44,029 nt of DNA, from positions 1-44,029 of the forward strand of contig NZ_PIJY01000015.1 of assembly GCF_008304605.1 (NCBI RefSeq), read 5' to 3'. Of this stretch, positions 1 to 8,933 are shown in pieces. The notes beneath the pieces are model-generated. The model was not told the DNA's origin, searched no databases, and saw only the letters and a program-made list of their open reading frames with translations. Position 1 is the first letter of the stretch; every line of letters begins with the position of its first letter. The translations under genes were made by a program, and so were the position numbers. This DNA is from Oceanobacillus polygoni (lineage in GTDB: Bacteria; Bacillota; Bacilli; Bacillales; Amphibacillaceae).

Positions 1-80
1 TTGCGTTTCTCTAGTGGTTAGTTGATGTGTACCCCCACAGTGGACTTTCACCACCTAGATAGTCGCCATGCCTGGCGCAC
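1..80 (-). mobile_element. 5' end of a group II intron, running off the left edge
   Basis: Read on the minus strand, this segment begins GTGCGCC at position 80, a good match to the GUGYG 5' end of group II introns. It continues with a small CGCC/GGCG hairpin and then the GGTGAAAGTCCAC motif seen in domain I of many bacterial group II introns. Its 5' boundary lies three bases after the T run of the argF terminator. Insertion directly behind terminator hairpins is the known habit of bacterial class C (group IIC) introns. The maturase/reverse transcriptase and domains V-VI would lie left of the window and are not visible, so the subclass and activity cannot be judged. The family call rests on pattern recognition of the 5' end. 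Confidence 0.62.
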
Positions 81-83
81 ATC

Positions 84-119
84 AAAAAGGACCACCGCCT
101 TCTAGCGATAGCCCTTTTT
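84..119 (-). terminator. Intrinsic terminator of argF
   Basis: On the minus strand, just after the argF stop, AAAAAGGGCTATCGC pairs with a downstream arm ending GGTCCTTTTT. This gives a stem of about 15 bp with several G-U pairs, a short loop and a T5 tail. The group II intron starts three bases past the tail. Confidence 0.85.
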
Positions 120-125
120 AAAAAA

Positions 126-1064
126 TTAGCTCATCAATGCTGTCATTAATGCTTTTTGTGCATGTAGACGATTCTCCGCTTGCTGGAAGACAACAGAATG
201 TTCTCCATCAATTACTTCCGCAGTCACTTCCTCACCACGGTGTGCAGGCAAGCAATGCATAAATGTAACATCCGATTTTGCCTTTGCTAACAAAGCTGCA
301 TCTACACGGTATGCGTCAAAATCTTTTTCTCTTTTTGCTTGTTCTTCCTCCTGCCCCATACTTGCCCATACGTCTGTATAGATAACATCTGCATCTTGAA
401 CAGCTATAGCGGGATCCACCTCGATACTAATTTTCGCATTGTGTTCCGCTGCTATTTCCTGTGCTTTTGCTGTTACTTCTGGATTAGGCTGATAATCAGC
501 AGGAGCTGCAATCACTAACTCCATCCCCATTTTAGCAGCTCCATGCATAAGAGAGTGTGCCATATTATTTCCGTCTCCAATATAAACTACCTTTTTGCCC
601 TCTAGCGTCCCTTTTACTTCTTTAATCGTTTGCAAATCTGCGAGCACTTGGCAAGGATGATACAAATCTGTCAATCCGTTGATTACAGGGATACTTGAGT
701 ATGCTGCAAGCTCCTCAACCATCTCTTGAGAAAATGTACGAATCATAATTCCATCCAAATAACCAGATAACACCTGCGCCGTATCAGCGATTGTCTCGCC
801 TCTACCAATCTGAATATCTTTTGAATTTAAGAAAATACCCATACCGCCTAATTGATAAATGCCAGCTTCAAATGATACACGCGTTCTTGTTGACGATTTT
901 TCAAAAATCATCCCTAATGTTTTTCCTTTTAATGGTTCAAAAGGAATCCCTTCTTGCTTCTGCTTTTTAATATAATCCGCTAATTCCAATAAATAATTAA
1001 TCTCATCCGTTGTATAATTAGAAAGCGTTAGAAAATCCCGACCTTTTAGCTCCTGTTTTATCAA
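126..1064 (-). CDS. argF: Ornithine carbamoyltransferase
   Basis: Transfers the carbamoyl group of carbamoyl phosphate to ornithine, giving citrulline in cytoplasmic arginine biosynthesis. Family landmarks are present in order: the carbamoyl-phosphate loop STRTR in the N-terminal domain, the HPCQ motif in the middle, and MHCLPAHRGEEV near the C terminus. Length (about 312-324 aa) is normal. The reading frame extends to a GTG at 1100 and an ATG at 1088, but the best ribosome binding site (AAAGGA, 7-nt spacing) serves the TTG at 1064, giving a protein that begins IKQELKGRDF after the initiator. The gene stands alone rather than in an argCJBD-carAB-argF cluster. A sigma-A promoter overlapped by two ARG-box-like sites lies directly upstream, so ArgR/AhrC repression is likely. 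Confidence 0.95.
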   Translation of the reverse strand: MIKQELKGRDFLTLSNYTTDEINYLLELADYIKKQKQEGIPFEPLKGKTLGMIFEKSSTRTRVSFEAGIYQLGGMGIFLNSKDIQIGRGETIADTAQVLSGYLDGIMIRTFSQEMVEELAAYSSIPVINGLTDLYHPCQVLADLQTIKEVKGTLEGKKVVYIGDGNNMAHSLMHGAAKMGMELVIAAPADYQPNPEVTAKAQEIAAEHNAKISIEVDPAIAVQDADVIYTDVWASMGQEEEQAKREKDFDAYRVDAALLAKAKSDVTFMHCLPAHRGEEVTAEVIDGEHSVVFQQAENRLHAQKALMTALMS

Positions 1065-1118
1065 ATCGACTTCCTTTACTCCTACCATGATAAAACTCAC
1101 ATCCTCTTGTAATTTATA

Positions 1119-1156
1119 TATGAATTATTATGCATTATTTAGAATAAATATACAAG
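1119..1156 (-). promoter_or_regulatory. argF promoter with tandem ARG-box-like operators
   Basis: Minus-strand sigma-A promoter: -35 TTGTAT (1150-1155), 17-bp spacer, -10 CATAAT (1127-1132). Two 18-bp sites resembling the arginine repressor box (TGAAT-N4-ATTCA core) cover it. TGAAT-TATT-ATGCA is centred near 1127 and overlaps the -10; AGAAT-AAAT-ATACA is centred near 1147 and covers the spacer and -35. Each has one or two mismatches and they are two bases apart, as in classic tandem ARG boxes. Binding of ArgR/AhrC is inferred. Confidence 0.6.
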
Positions 1157-1280
1157 TGTTTTAATAACTTTTTAATATATTTTTATATGGGTATGATTTT
1201 GATTGGGGCAAGCGCTGACTAATCAAATGAGAGTAGCAACCTCAAAATACCAACCACTGTCTAACTACTTCTAAATACCA

Positions 1281-1317
1281 AAAACCCGCTTTGAATCAAA
1301 TCAAAGCCGGTTTTTTT
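1281..1317 (-). terminator. Terminator behind the rRNA methyltransferase gene
   Basis: AAAACC-C-GCTTTG pairs with CAAAGC-C-GGTTTT around an 8-nt loop, with T tracts on both sides. It lies two bases after the stop codon of the minus-strand gene at 1319 and could also work in the other direction. Confidence 0.85.
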
Positions 1318-1318
1318 G

Positions 1319-2509
1319 CTAACCTAATTTCTGTACAATGACTACCTTCAAATAATTACCTTGATTAAAATTACGATTCACTTGAAAGTCAGATGGCAGT
1401 GAAAACTCTTCAAGAATTTTATATTTCATTCCATTGAATCCTCGATCGATGAATCCTTTAAACTTCTTCATTCCAAAAGAAGCGTTATTCGTAGATGCCA
1501 CAATAATGCCGTTCTTTTCCGTAATCGCTAGTGTATCTTGAATCAGGCCTGGATAATCCTTCGCAGTACTAAATGTATGTTTTTTCGAGCGAGCAAAGCT
1601 CGGCGGATCAAGGACAACGAGGTCGAATTTCAATTCTTTTCGTTTTGCGTATTTAAAGTAATCGAACACGTCCATCACGATAATATCCTGCTGCTCATAA
1701 TCAATCCCATTTACAGCAAACTGCTCGATCGTTTTACTTTTACTACGCCCCGCAAGGTCTACACTCGTCGTTTTTGTAGCGTCCCCAAGTGCAGCTGCTA
1801 CGGAAAAAGCACCCGTATAGGAAAACGTGTTTAACACATTTTTCCCTTTCGCATATTTATCCCGAATAGCTTTTCGCACATCGCGTTGATCAAGAAAAAT
1901 TCCCACCATTGCACCATCGTTCAAATGAACCGCATAGTTCATGCCATTCTCTTTGATTATAATCGGAAACTCGCCTTGCTCTCCTTTTACAAAATCATTA
2001 TCATCGACGTATTGTCCTTTTGTATCAAAGCGTTTCTTTTCATAAATCGCTTTATAATCGCCAAGTTCATCAAGTTCACGAATAACCTTGTCTTTAAAAG
2101 AATAGATTCCTTTACTATACCAGCTGATTAAATAATACCCATCAAAATAATCAATCGTAAATCCACCAATACCATCGCCTTCTCCATTAAAGATACGAAA
2201 TGCATTCGTATTTTCGTCGTGGTAATACGACTGCCTTTTATTGATTGCAGCTAGTATTTTATTCTTAAAGAAGACCGTGTCCACCTTTTCATTTTCATTA
2301 AAAGATAGCACCCAGCCTAGACCTTTGTTTTGCTTGCCATAATAACCCTTTGCAAGAAACCGACTATGCTGATCTACTAAATGAACAATCATCCCCTCCT
2401 CAGACAAAGCCCCTGGATTTGCGATTGCGTCCTTTGTAATTAGAGGATATTTATTTTTATAATGCTTGATAAAATCCGGTTTCACTTTTAACTCAACGAT
2501 ATTTGTCAT
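1319..2509 (-). CDS. Class I SAM-dependent rRNA (cytosine-C5) methyltransferase, RlmI/YwbD type
   Basis: Predicted cytoplasmic 23S rRNA m5C methyltransferase of the RlmI (YccW) family; the B. subtilis relative is YwbD. The first ~75 residues look like the PUA RNA-binding domain. The C-terminal half is a Rossmann methyltransferase with the SAM-binding segment VLNTFSYTGAFSVAAALGDA and the catalytic-region motif LDPPSF. Length of 396 aa matches the family. It starts at an ATG and is a single-gene unit closed by its own terminator. The exact modified base is not deducible; in E. coli the homologue acts on C1962. Confidence 0.88.
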   Translation of the reverse strand: MTNIVELKVKPDFIKHYKNKYPLITKDAIANPGALSEEGMIVHLVDQHSRFLAKGYYGKQNKGLGWVLSFNENEKVDTVFFKNKILAAINKRQSYYHDENTNAFRIFNGEGDGIGGFTIDYFDGYYLISWYSKGIYSFKDKVIRELDELGDYKAIYEKKRFDTKGQYVDDNDFVKGEQGEFPIIIKENGMNYAVHLNDGAMVGIFLDQRDVRKAIRDKYAKGKNVLNTFSYTGAFSVAAALGDATKTTSVDLAGRSKSKTIEQFAVNGIDYEQQDIIVMDVFDYFKYAKRKELKFDLVVLDPPSFARSKKHTFSTAKDYPGLIQDTLAITEKNGIIVASTNNASFGMKKFKGFIDRGFNGMKYKILEEFSLPSDFQVNRNFNQGNYLKVVIVQKLG

Positions 2510-2583
2510 GTTTTCATCCTATTCCATTTTTGCCCATTATCGCATGTGATCCATGATTAGCGCAAGCTGTCGGCTAAATACGA

Positions 2584-2865
2584 TTACTTTTCGACTAATT
2601 CGAGACTGAAATCCCCAACAGCACCAGCTTCGTACAAATTTGTAATCGAAGTAGCATAATTGTGGATTGTAGCTTGGAATTCAAGATTCTCTTCAGGAAT
2701 CTGTATAATAAAATCGTTTTTATAGAGCATGGTAGTTAAATCATGATATTCTTCACTCGTTACTTTAAAATCAAAGCTCACTTTTCGGTTCTCATTCTGC
2801 AATGCCTCCACCTGGAAATGGAAGGCATCAATTTCATACCCATTCATGATCACTTTTCGCTTCAA
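2584..2865 (-). CDS. DUF3219 family protein (YkvR-like)
   Basis: Small soluble protein of about 93 aa resembling B. subtilis YkvR (DUF3219), recognised by the segments FDFKVTSEEYHDLTTMLY and YATSITNLYEAGAVGDF. No signal peptide or membrane segment. The biochemical function of the family is not known. The frame reaches a GTG at 2874, but the RBS AAAGGGAG directly abuts that codon; it is 8 nt from the TTG at 2865, which is the more likely start. It is divergent from the flavoprotein gene at 2985. Confidence 0.72.
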   Translation of the reverse strand: MKRKVIMNGYEIDAFHFQVEALQNENRKVSFDFKVTSEEYHDLTTMLYKNDFIIQIPEENLEFQATIHNYATSITNLYEAGAVGDFSLELVEK

Positions 2866-2984
2866 TCGACTCACTCCCTTTTTAATAATAGTTTAACAGC
2901 TCCATCGCCAACTGTTTACTAAAGCAACTTAATTTGTTTAATTCCTAACCTTTAAGGTAATAGTTTAATGAAAGGGTGATTTTG

Positions 2985-4346
2985 ATGGAACATTTTGATG
3001 CAATAATTATTGGTTTTGGAAAAGGCGGGAAAACATTGGCATCGTCTCTTGCTAAGGCTGGAAAACGAGTTGCCATGTTAGAGCAATCTTCTAAAATGTA
3101 CGGTGGGACATGCATTAACATTGCCTGTATCCCAACTAAATCGCTTGTTTTCCAATCACAAGATCGTTATAAGTCAACCGAATCTAATGAGGATTATTAC
3201 CAGGAATCGATTCAAGAAAAGGATCAGTTAACCTCTACATTAAGAGATAAGAACTTCCATATGCTCGATGATCAAGAAACAGTTATGGTATATACCGCAA
3301 AAGCAACATTTATAGATAATAACAAGATACAATTAAACGCTGATACGGAATCCCTTGAGCTCACTGCAGATACGTTCTTCATTAATACTGGCTCATCCCC
3401 AATTATTCCACCAATTGATGGACTGGAAGAAACGGATTATGTCTATACTTCTACAACCCTTCAGAAGCGTAATGAACTCCCGGAAAAGCTAATTATCGTT
3501 GGTGGTGGCTATATTGGACTTGAATTTGCTTCGATGTATGCAAACTTCGGATCCGAGGTTACGGTGATTGACAGCTCTAAAGAGTTCTTATCAAATGATG
3601 ATCGTGATATTGCAACTGAGGTACAAAAGATATTTGAGGAAAAAGGAATTACAATACAATTAGATAGCCGGGTACAATCTGTTAAGAATAAAGATAGTGG
3701 CGTTGCAGTAACTTATCAAACAGGCGATACAACCGAAGAAACATATGGTTGTGCACTACTACTTGCAACAGGAAGGAAGCCAAACACGGAAGGATTAGGT
3801 CTAGATAATACTTCCATTCAACAGGATGAAAAAGGAGCTATTCTTGTAGATGATTACTTAAAAACAGATGTAGATCATATTTGGGCATTAGGCGATGTTA
3901 ATGGCGGTCCACAATTTACTTATATTTCGCTAGACGATTTCCGTATCGTTCGTGATCAATTATTTGGTAAAGGTACTTACTCCAAAAAGGAACGAAAAAA
4001 TGTACCCTATTCCGTTTTCATCGAACCTGTCTTATCCCATGTTGGTCTAAATGAAAAGACAGCCAAAGAAAAGGGCATTGACTATAAGCTAGCATCCATT
4101 CCTGCTGCAGGAATTCCCTATGCACGTATCATCAAACAAACAGATGGTCTTTTGAAAGCTCTTGTTGACCCAGAGACAGATGAAATTTTAGGATGTACTC
4201 TATTTTGCGCTGATTCCAGTGAGATGATCAATACCGTGCGAATTGCGATGGAAGCTAAATTACCGTACTCACGTTTAAAAGATAATATTTTTACGCATCC
4301 ATCCATGAGCGAAGCATTGAATGATTTGTTTTCTAGCTTTGATTGA
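2985..4346 (+). CDS. FAD-dependent pyridine nucleotide-disulfide oxidoreductase, RclA/YkgC-like
   Basis: Flavoprotein of the glutathione/mercuric reductase family. It has an N-terminal FAD Rossmann motif (IIIGFGKGGKTLA), the redox-active disulfide in GGTCINIACIPTKS, an NAD(P)H-binding motif (VGGGYIGLEFAS), a second FAD motif (ALGDVNGG) and a C-terminal dimerisation domain ending THPSMSEALNDLF. This pattern fits RclA/YkgC-type enzymes, which defend against reactive chlorine or metals, rather than lipoamide dehydrogenase with its HAHPT signature. ATG at 2985 is chosen over the upstream GTG because AAAGGGTGA lies 5 nt before it. The gene stands alone and ends at a clear terminator; the physiological substrate is unknown. 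Confidence 0.86.
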   Translation: MEHFDAIIIGFGKGGKTLASSLAKAGKRVAMLEQSSKMYGGTCINIACIPTKSLVFQSQDRYKSTESNEDYYQESIQEKDQLTSTLRDKNFHMLDDQETVMVYTAKATFIDNNKIQLNADTESLELTADTFFINTGSSPIIPPIDGLEETDYVYTSTTLQKRNELPEKLIIVGGGYIGLEFASMYANFGSEVTVIDSSKEFLSNDDRDIATEVQKIFEEKGITIQLDSRVQSVKNKDSGVAVTYQTGDTTEETYGCALLLATGRKPNTEGLGLDNTSIQQDEKGAILVDDYLKTDVDHIWALGDVNGGPQFTYISLDDFRIVRDQLFGKGTYSKKERKNVPYSVFIEPVLSHVGLNEKTAKEKGIDYKLASIPAAGIPYARIIKQTDGLLKALVDPETDEILGCTLFCADSSEMINTVRIAMEAKLPYSRLKDNIFTHPSMSEALNDLFSSFD

Positions 4347-4357
4347 TGGTAGATATG

Positions 4358-4384
4358 AGGGCTGTTAAAGCCCTTTTTATTTTG
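4358..4384 (+). terminator. Intrinsic terminator of the RclA-like gene
   Basis: AGGGCT-GTTAA-AGCCCT hairpin followed by TTTTATTTT, just after the stop codon at 4346. Confidence 0.85.
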
Positions 4385-4530
4385 GAAAAATATCGCGTTT
4401 TATTTCAAGCTAGATGGGAAATTTTTCATTACATAATCACGGGTATATGGTATTATGATTTTGATAACTATCAGAATTATTTCATAAAAAATCACGTATA
4501 AACTAAACAGAAGGCGAGAGGACATGCATA

Positions 4531-5796
4531 TTGAAAAAGAATCCATCATTAATTAAATTCAGTGATACAGATAGTACGACGATTCCACATTATTACGATT
4601 ATGCAGTAGGGATTGATAAAGTAAAAGAACTATTCATCGAAAAGCTTGGTTTTGACTTAAAGCTTTATGAAGCAGAAGAAGGATTAGAGGAAATTGACGA
4701 CACGATTGAGCAAATCCTTTCTCGAAATGATACTGATATCGAAATTCTAGCAAGTGTTTATGATGCAGTAGGTACATCAGCCATTACATATAACGATACG
4801 GATAAGTATATGATTAAACCTTCTCTAACAAATAATATTTTTTACTTTCCAAACTATGAGGTCGCCATCGTAAAAATGCCACTCTATCAAAGTCATATGG
4901 AATATGTAAGAGACTTTATCTTTGCGAGAAACGACGAAGCTTTATTAAGCTTTCTTAACTTCATCATTGAAAAGCAAAGGGAATTCATGCTTGATGGAAT
5001 TAACGTACTTACGGATACAGAGGATGGCTTAGAGCGTTCACGAGAAGAAATTACCTATCAAATTAAACGAGAAGATATACTTTTAGAAGAAGATGTAAAA
5101 ACAGATATTTATCGTTCGATTGATGAATTCTTCTTAAAGGGTGGAGCATTTTTCAAAACCTACAATATTCCATACAAACGTGGAATTCTATTATATGGTT
5201 CTCCCGGTAACGGTAAAACAACGCTCGTCAAATCCATTGCAGGTAGTGTTGCCGCTCCTGTTGTTTATTGGCAAATTACAGAATATACATCCAGCTACTC
5301 CATTAAGGAAGTTTTCTCGACTGTTACAAAAATGGCTCCAATGATTCTTATGATTGAAGACATCGACTCCATGCCAGAAGAAGCTCGTTCTGTTTTCTTA
5401 AATACATTAGATGGCGCAACATCTAAGGAAGGAATCTTCTTAATTGGGACAACGAATTATCCAGAAAAGATTGACCCTGCCTTGATTAATCGAGCTGGAC
5501 GTTTCGACCGTGCTTATGAAATCAAACAGCCTGATGAAACATTGCGAAATGAATACCTGCACAAAAAAGGGCTAACACAATTTTTAGATGTGGCTACGCT
5601 TGCTCAATTAGCGAAGCAAACAAAAGGACTGTCCATTGCACAGCTTAATGAGCTCTATATGTCGATTGCTCTCCAGTGGCATTATGAAAAGCAAGTAGAT
5701 GTTGATAAAATTGTAAAAGACTTACAAGAGAATCAGCGAAGAACAATGAGACAAGACTGGGAAACAGAAGAATATGCAGGGAGATTGGGGTTTTAA
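4531..5796 (+). CDS. AAA+ ATPase, standalone
   Basis: Single-AAA-domain protein of 421 aa. The N-terminal ~190 residues are acidic and not recognised. The AAA module follows: Walker A GSPGNGKTT (about residue 224), Walker B MILMIEDIDS (about 271), sensor 1 IGTTNYPE, and the arginine finger NRAGRFDR. The motor resembles the classic AAA clade (BCS1/proteasomal ATPase type), and the size resembles B. subtilis YjoB, but assignment to YjoB is only a guess. No membrane anchor or protease domain is seen, so a chaperone or remodelling role is more likely. It starts at a TTG with GAGAGGA about 8 nt upstream; an overlapping ATG at 4524 is in another frame. Single-gene unit. Confidence 0.8.
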   Translation: MKKNPSLIKFSDTDSTTIPHYYDYAVGIDKVKELFIEKLGFDLKLYEAEEGLEEIDDTIEQILSRNDTDIEILASVYDAVGTSAITYNDTDKYMIKPSLTNNIFYFPNYEVAIVKMPLYQSHMEYVRDFIFARNDEALLSFLNFIIEKQREFMLDGINVLTDTEDGLERSREEITYQIKREDILLEEDVKTDIYRSIDEFFLKGGAFFKTYNIPYKRGILLYGSPGNGKTTLVKSIAGSVAAPVVYWQITEYTSSYSIKEVFSTVTKMAPMILMIEDIDSMPEEARSVFLNTLDGATSKEGIFLIGTTNYPEKIDPALINRAGRFDRAYEIKQPDETLRNEYLHKKGLTQFLDVATLAQLAKQTKGLSIAQLNELYMSIALQWHYEKQVDVDKIVKDLQENQRRTMRQDWETEEYAGRLGF

Positions 5797-5808
5797 GGAA
5801 CCCACCTG

Positions 5809-5847
5809 AAAAATCTTGCTTCCATTAGGATGAAGCAAGATTTTTTT
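5809..5847. terminator. Bidirectional terminator between the AAA+ and LysE genes
   Basis: AAAATCTTGCTTC pairs perfectly with GAAGCAAGATTTT around CATTAGGAT, with T runs on both strands. It serves the converging genes that end at 5796 and 5854. Confidence 0.9.
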
Positions 5848-5853
5848 AATTCC

Positions 5854-6480
5854 CTATAAAAATTGATGAATAAACTCATATCCAAAATAGAAACTAAACC
5901 CAAATAAAATACAAGCAGCAAGGATGGAAACACCTTTTAGAATCTTTTGATTTAGAAATCGCCTCGTGTAATGAATGACACTCATTAATCCAATATCATG
6001 TACGAGTATACCAACCAGAATTCCCGCTGCGACAACTACAAAGTGTGTGCCAGCTCCATCACTTAAAGAAGATACAAGCAACGGTCCAAATATTCCAATC
6101 CAAAAAACAATATTAGCTGGTGAAATCGCCATCAAGAACCCTGATGTATATGCTTTTGCTACCGATTTCTTCGGAGCCGTTCCACTGAAGTCAACCGGTG
6201 TTTTTGATTCTTTTAAACTATCAATCCCAATGATTAATAAAAATACAAAACCAACAAACCACATTACGGTTTCAACCATTGGATTTGTTAGAAATTGAGA
6301 AAAGCCAAAATAAATAAGCGCAATTAATGTAAAGTCAATCGTCATGCCACCTAAACCTACAAACCAACCACTCAAAAAGCCATTCCGTAATGCTTGTTGA
6401 ACCATTTGGACAGTCATCGCTCCCGGTGTCAGTGAGAGTGCTAGCCCCAATAGAAAATAAGTTAAAAATGCTGTAATCAT
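5854..6480 (-). CDS. LysE/RhtB family transporter
   Basis: Integral membrane exporter of the LysE/RhtB (amino acid and small metabolite efflux) superfamily. About six hydrophobic segments are visible, and the N-terminal signature LTPGAMTVQMVQQALRNGFLSGW is the family's substrate-path motif. About 208 aa, the usual length. The frame opens at an ATG at 6492, but GGAGC sits 6 nt upstream of the ATG at 6480, so the shorter form is preferred. Single gene; the substrate cannot be read from sequence. Confidence 0.85.
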   Translation of the reverse strand: MITAFLTYFLLGLALSLTPGAMTVQMVQQALRNGFLSGWFVGLGGMTIDFTLIALIYFGFSQFLTNPMVETVMWFVGFVFLLIIGIDSLKESKTPVDFSGTAPKKSVAKAYTSGFLMAISPANIVFWIGIFGPLLVSSLSDGAGTHFVVVAAGILVGILVHDIGLMSVIHYTRRFLNQKILKGVSILAACILFGFSFYFGYEFIHQFL

Positions 6481-6569
6481 ACGCTGCTCCATTCTTCATT
6501 TAGTATTTGAATGGAATTATTATAGCGCTAAATGTATTTTTACACAACAAAATGAATTGTTATGCAAAT

Positions 6570-6604
6570 AAAAACGCGATACTTAAATACGTATCACGTT
6601 TTTT
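6570..6604 (-). terminator. Terminator of the GntR/ABC operon
   Basis: AAAACG-C-GATAC pairs with GTATC-A-CGTTTT; on the minus strand it ends in TTTTTATTT. It lies immediately after the stop of the last operon gene at 6609. Confidence 0.85.
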
Positions 6605-6608
6605 ACCT

Positions 6609-7310
6609 TCACTCACTTACATTCAAATATTCAATATTAATATCATAGTTACTACTAGTCTCAATCCCATTCGGTATACGCAAGTAAAGCAGCTGGGTTC
6701 CCCATTCTATTCCATAGCCGCTCCACCACCAATCATCATTTCCCTCCCTAAATTGTTGCATCGGAAACTCTTTTGCAAAGGAGGAAAATCTTAATTCCCT
6801 TAATTCCGCTAATTCAATTACCAACTGATCAGAGTACAATTGAAGATCAATCGGGGTCATGTATTCTTGTACATTTTCACCATTAACATAAGTAGGTGTT
6901 TGATAAAATGCCGCTTCGATTGAATTCCCATCGTATCTTTCAACAGCAACATTTATCGTATTCATATCGTCACCTAAATAATCAATATGAAGCGTATCTT
7001 CCTCATATGGAAATTCCCATTCCTTTTCTAAATATTGTTGGTAGGATTCAATTGGTGCTCCTTCATAAAGCACATTGTATAGATCCCCACGATTCATATC
7101 GTTATACTTAGATTCGACATTCTCTTCCTCCGAAACTGAAGAGAAATAATAAACTCCAACAGAAATAATTAACAGTAAGAAGTACCCAAAAAGCATCCAA
7201 TACCCTCTTTTAGCAGTAAACAATTTACTTAACCTCCCAGCAGCTACGGCAATTGCCACGATAATGAAAACAAAAATAACTAATGGAAGAAGCATTGAAA
7301 TCATGCTCAT
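6609..7310 (-). CDS. Membrane-anchored hypothetical protein of the ABC operon
   Basis: No family recognised. The 233-aa protein has two N-terminal transmembrane helices (about residues 5-25 and 37-56) separated by a short basic loop (GRLSKLFTAKRG). A hydrophilic, probably extracytoplasmic domain of about 175 residues follows, rich in aromatic and acidic residues. It overlaps the permease gene by an ATGA junction and is the last gene of a four-gene unit, so it is likely a partner of the ABC transporter, for example an accessory or sensing subunit. That role is inferred from context only. Confidence 0.7.
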   Translation of the reverse strand: MSMISMLLPLVIFVFIIVAIAVAAGRLSKLFTAKRGYWMLFGYFLLLIISVGVYYFSSVSEEENVESKYNDMNRGDLYNVLYEGAPIESYQQYLEKEWEFPYEEDTLHIDYLGDDMNTINVAVERYDGNSIEAAFYQTPTYVNGENVQEYMTPIDLQLYSDQLVIELAELRELRFSSFAKEFPMQQFREGNDDWWWSGYGIEWGTQLLYLRIPNGIETSSNYDINIEYLNVSE

Positions 7311-8059
7311 CGTCTCGCCTCCAATCGATTCGAAACTAGGATTGCACCAAGAAAACAGAGTATTGACGTTACGAGAATTTTTAAGATAAAGAATAGCGCA
7401 TTCGTTTCTTGATAATAAAATTCACTTAGCCTAATAATTACATCTGACTCGGTTTGTGCAATGGTAATGATTATCCCAATTACTAAAACAGGTACAATTA
7501 CCGGAAGCATGCGGTGTAGCTGTGTAATCATTCCTAATAAATAACCAAATGAGCCTAAAAGTATTAAATAGAATATCATAGCAACGATTCCGATAAGCAC
7601 ATCGCTTAACTGATACGTAAAACCAGTTCCTATAATTGGATTCGTATCAATGAAAAAATAAACAATAACACGCAGTAAAAACCCCGCTAGAATCGTAGTT
7701 ACGCCACCAACAATACTAGCTAACAATAAAAACAAAGCATTAGACAGATTATTACTTAATTGATTGGACACAAACGTAAATCCATTTTCCCTTTCGGCTT
7801 TCGTTGTTATCATAATCGCATGAATGACAATCCAGAGCATTGTTAATATAAGTACGCTTGTATTGGTATAGAGCGTCGTATTTATAGATAAGTTATTATT
7901 ATACGAACCACTTGATCCATTGCCTCCAAGCGAAAAGAGAATCGCAATGAGTTGCAGAACAACCAATGAGCTAAACACACTTGCATATGCCTTCAGCTTA
8001 TATTGAAATTGTTTTTTCACAACCATTCCTAAGCTAACTTTATTTAAAGACATCATCAA
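7307..8059 (-). CDS. ABC-2 type transporter permease subunit
   Basis: Hydrophobic protein of 250 aa with about six transmembrane segments. A larger extracytoplasmic loop after the first helix is rich in Gly, Ser and Asn ([12 protein letters not shown]). It overlaps the ATPase gene by 20 bp and the next gene by 4 bp, indicating translational coupling. Its position after a YtrB-like ATPase and a YtrA-like regulator makes it the likely membrane channel of that transporter. The substrate is unknown; cell-envelope stress or antimicrobial peptides are typical inducers for this class. Confidence 0.8.
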   Translation of the reverse strand: MMMSLNKVSLGMVVKKQFQYKLKAYASVFSSLVVLQLIAILFSLGGNGSSGSYNNNLSINTTLYTNTSVLILTMLWIVIHAIMITTKAERENGFTFVSNQLSNNLSNALFLLLASIVGGVTTILAGFLLRVIVYFFIDTNPIIGTGFTYQLSDVLIGIVAMIFYLILLGSFGYLLGMITQLHRMLPVIVPVLVIGIIITIAQTESDVIIRLSEFYYQETNALFFILKILVTSILCFLGAILVSNRLEARR

Positions 8060-8933
8060 TACCGCCCTTCTGTTTGCGAGTTAAGTAGACACATAGATCA
8101 CTAGCGGCTACAGAAGATACTTCTATCCCAAGCTGTTTCGCCTGCTCTAACGGAAAATAATCCTGCCTTACAACACAATACGTCGTATCTTTTCCCACCT
8201 GTTGACTATAGATGACTTCCTTATTTGCCGTCCATTGTTCAATAACCTCTGTTCTCCCCGATAACCCAACAGCATATTCCTTCAGCTCATCCATGGAAAG
8301 ATGGAAGTATTTTTTTCCTTGATCAATTAATAAAACATCTTCTAATAAATCTTCAATTTCTTCTAAATGATGACTCGAAATAATAATCGTCCTCGGGTGA
8401 GCTAAGTAGTCTTTTAGCAGTGCCCGATAGAAATCCTTTCGTACCGACGCGTCCATTCCAGTCGTTGGCTCATCAAACATGGTCAACGCACACCTCGATG
8501 CCAAACCAATAATCATATTAAAAGTGCTTTTTTTCCCTTTTGACAGATGAACGTGTATTTGCTTTGGGTGAAATGAAAAGTAGTCAAATAATCGTTTAGC
8601 AAGCTTAGCATCCCAATTCGGGTAAAACCTGCCAGCTTCCTTTAAAATATCTGCTAATGGTAATCTTCCAGAGAAACTCATTTGGTCATCCACATAAATC
8701 GCATTCGTAGATACGAAGAGATTTTGAAACGGCTGTTCATTAAATACGCGGACTTCTCCAGCTGTTTCATACCAATAGCCTGCAAGAATTTTTAAAAGCG
8801 TTGTTTTACCTGCCCCGTTTCGGCCAATCAATCCAGTTATCGTATTCTCTTTAATCGTAAATGATAAATCATGTAAAGCATTTAGCTGCCCTTGCTTTTT
8901 GGTTAAACCTTCACACTCCACTACATTCATCAC
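8040..8933 (-). CDS. ABC transporter ATP-binding protein, YtrB-like
   Basis: Cytoplasmic ATPase of an ABC-2 transporter: Walker [10 protein letters not shown] (about residue 38), a degenerate signature HLSKGKKST in place of LSGGQ, and Walker [13 protein letters not shown] followed by the H-loop SSHHLEE. The 297-aa length and the unusual LSKGKK signature match the YtrB branch found behind GntR/YtrA regulators. It overlaps the regulator gene by 4 bp and the permease by 20 bp. Confidence 0.87.
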   Translation of the reverse strand: MMNVVECEGLTKKQGQLNALHDLSFTIKENTITGLIGRNGAGKTTLLKILAGYWYETAGEVRVFNEQPFQNLFVSTNAIYVDDQMSFSGRLPLADILKEAGRFYPNWDAKLAKRLFDYFSFHPKQIHVHLSKGKKSTFNMIIGLASRCALTMFDEPTTGMDASVRKDFYRALLKDYLAHPRTIIISSHHLEEIEDLLEDVLLIDQGKKYFHLSMDELKEYAVGLSGRTEVIEQWTANKEVIYSQQVGKDTTYCVVRQDYFPLEQAKQLGIEVSSVAASDLCVYLTRKQKGGIDDVFK

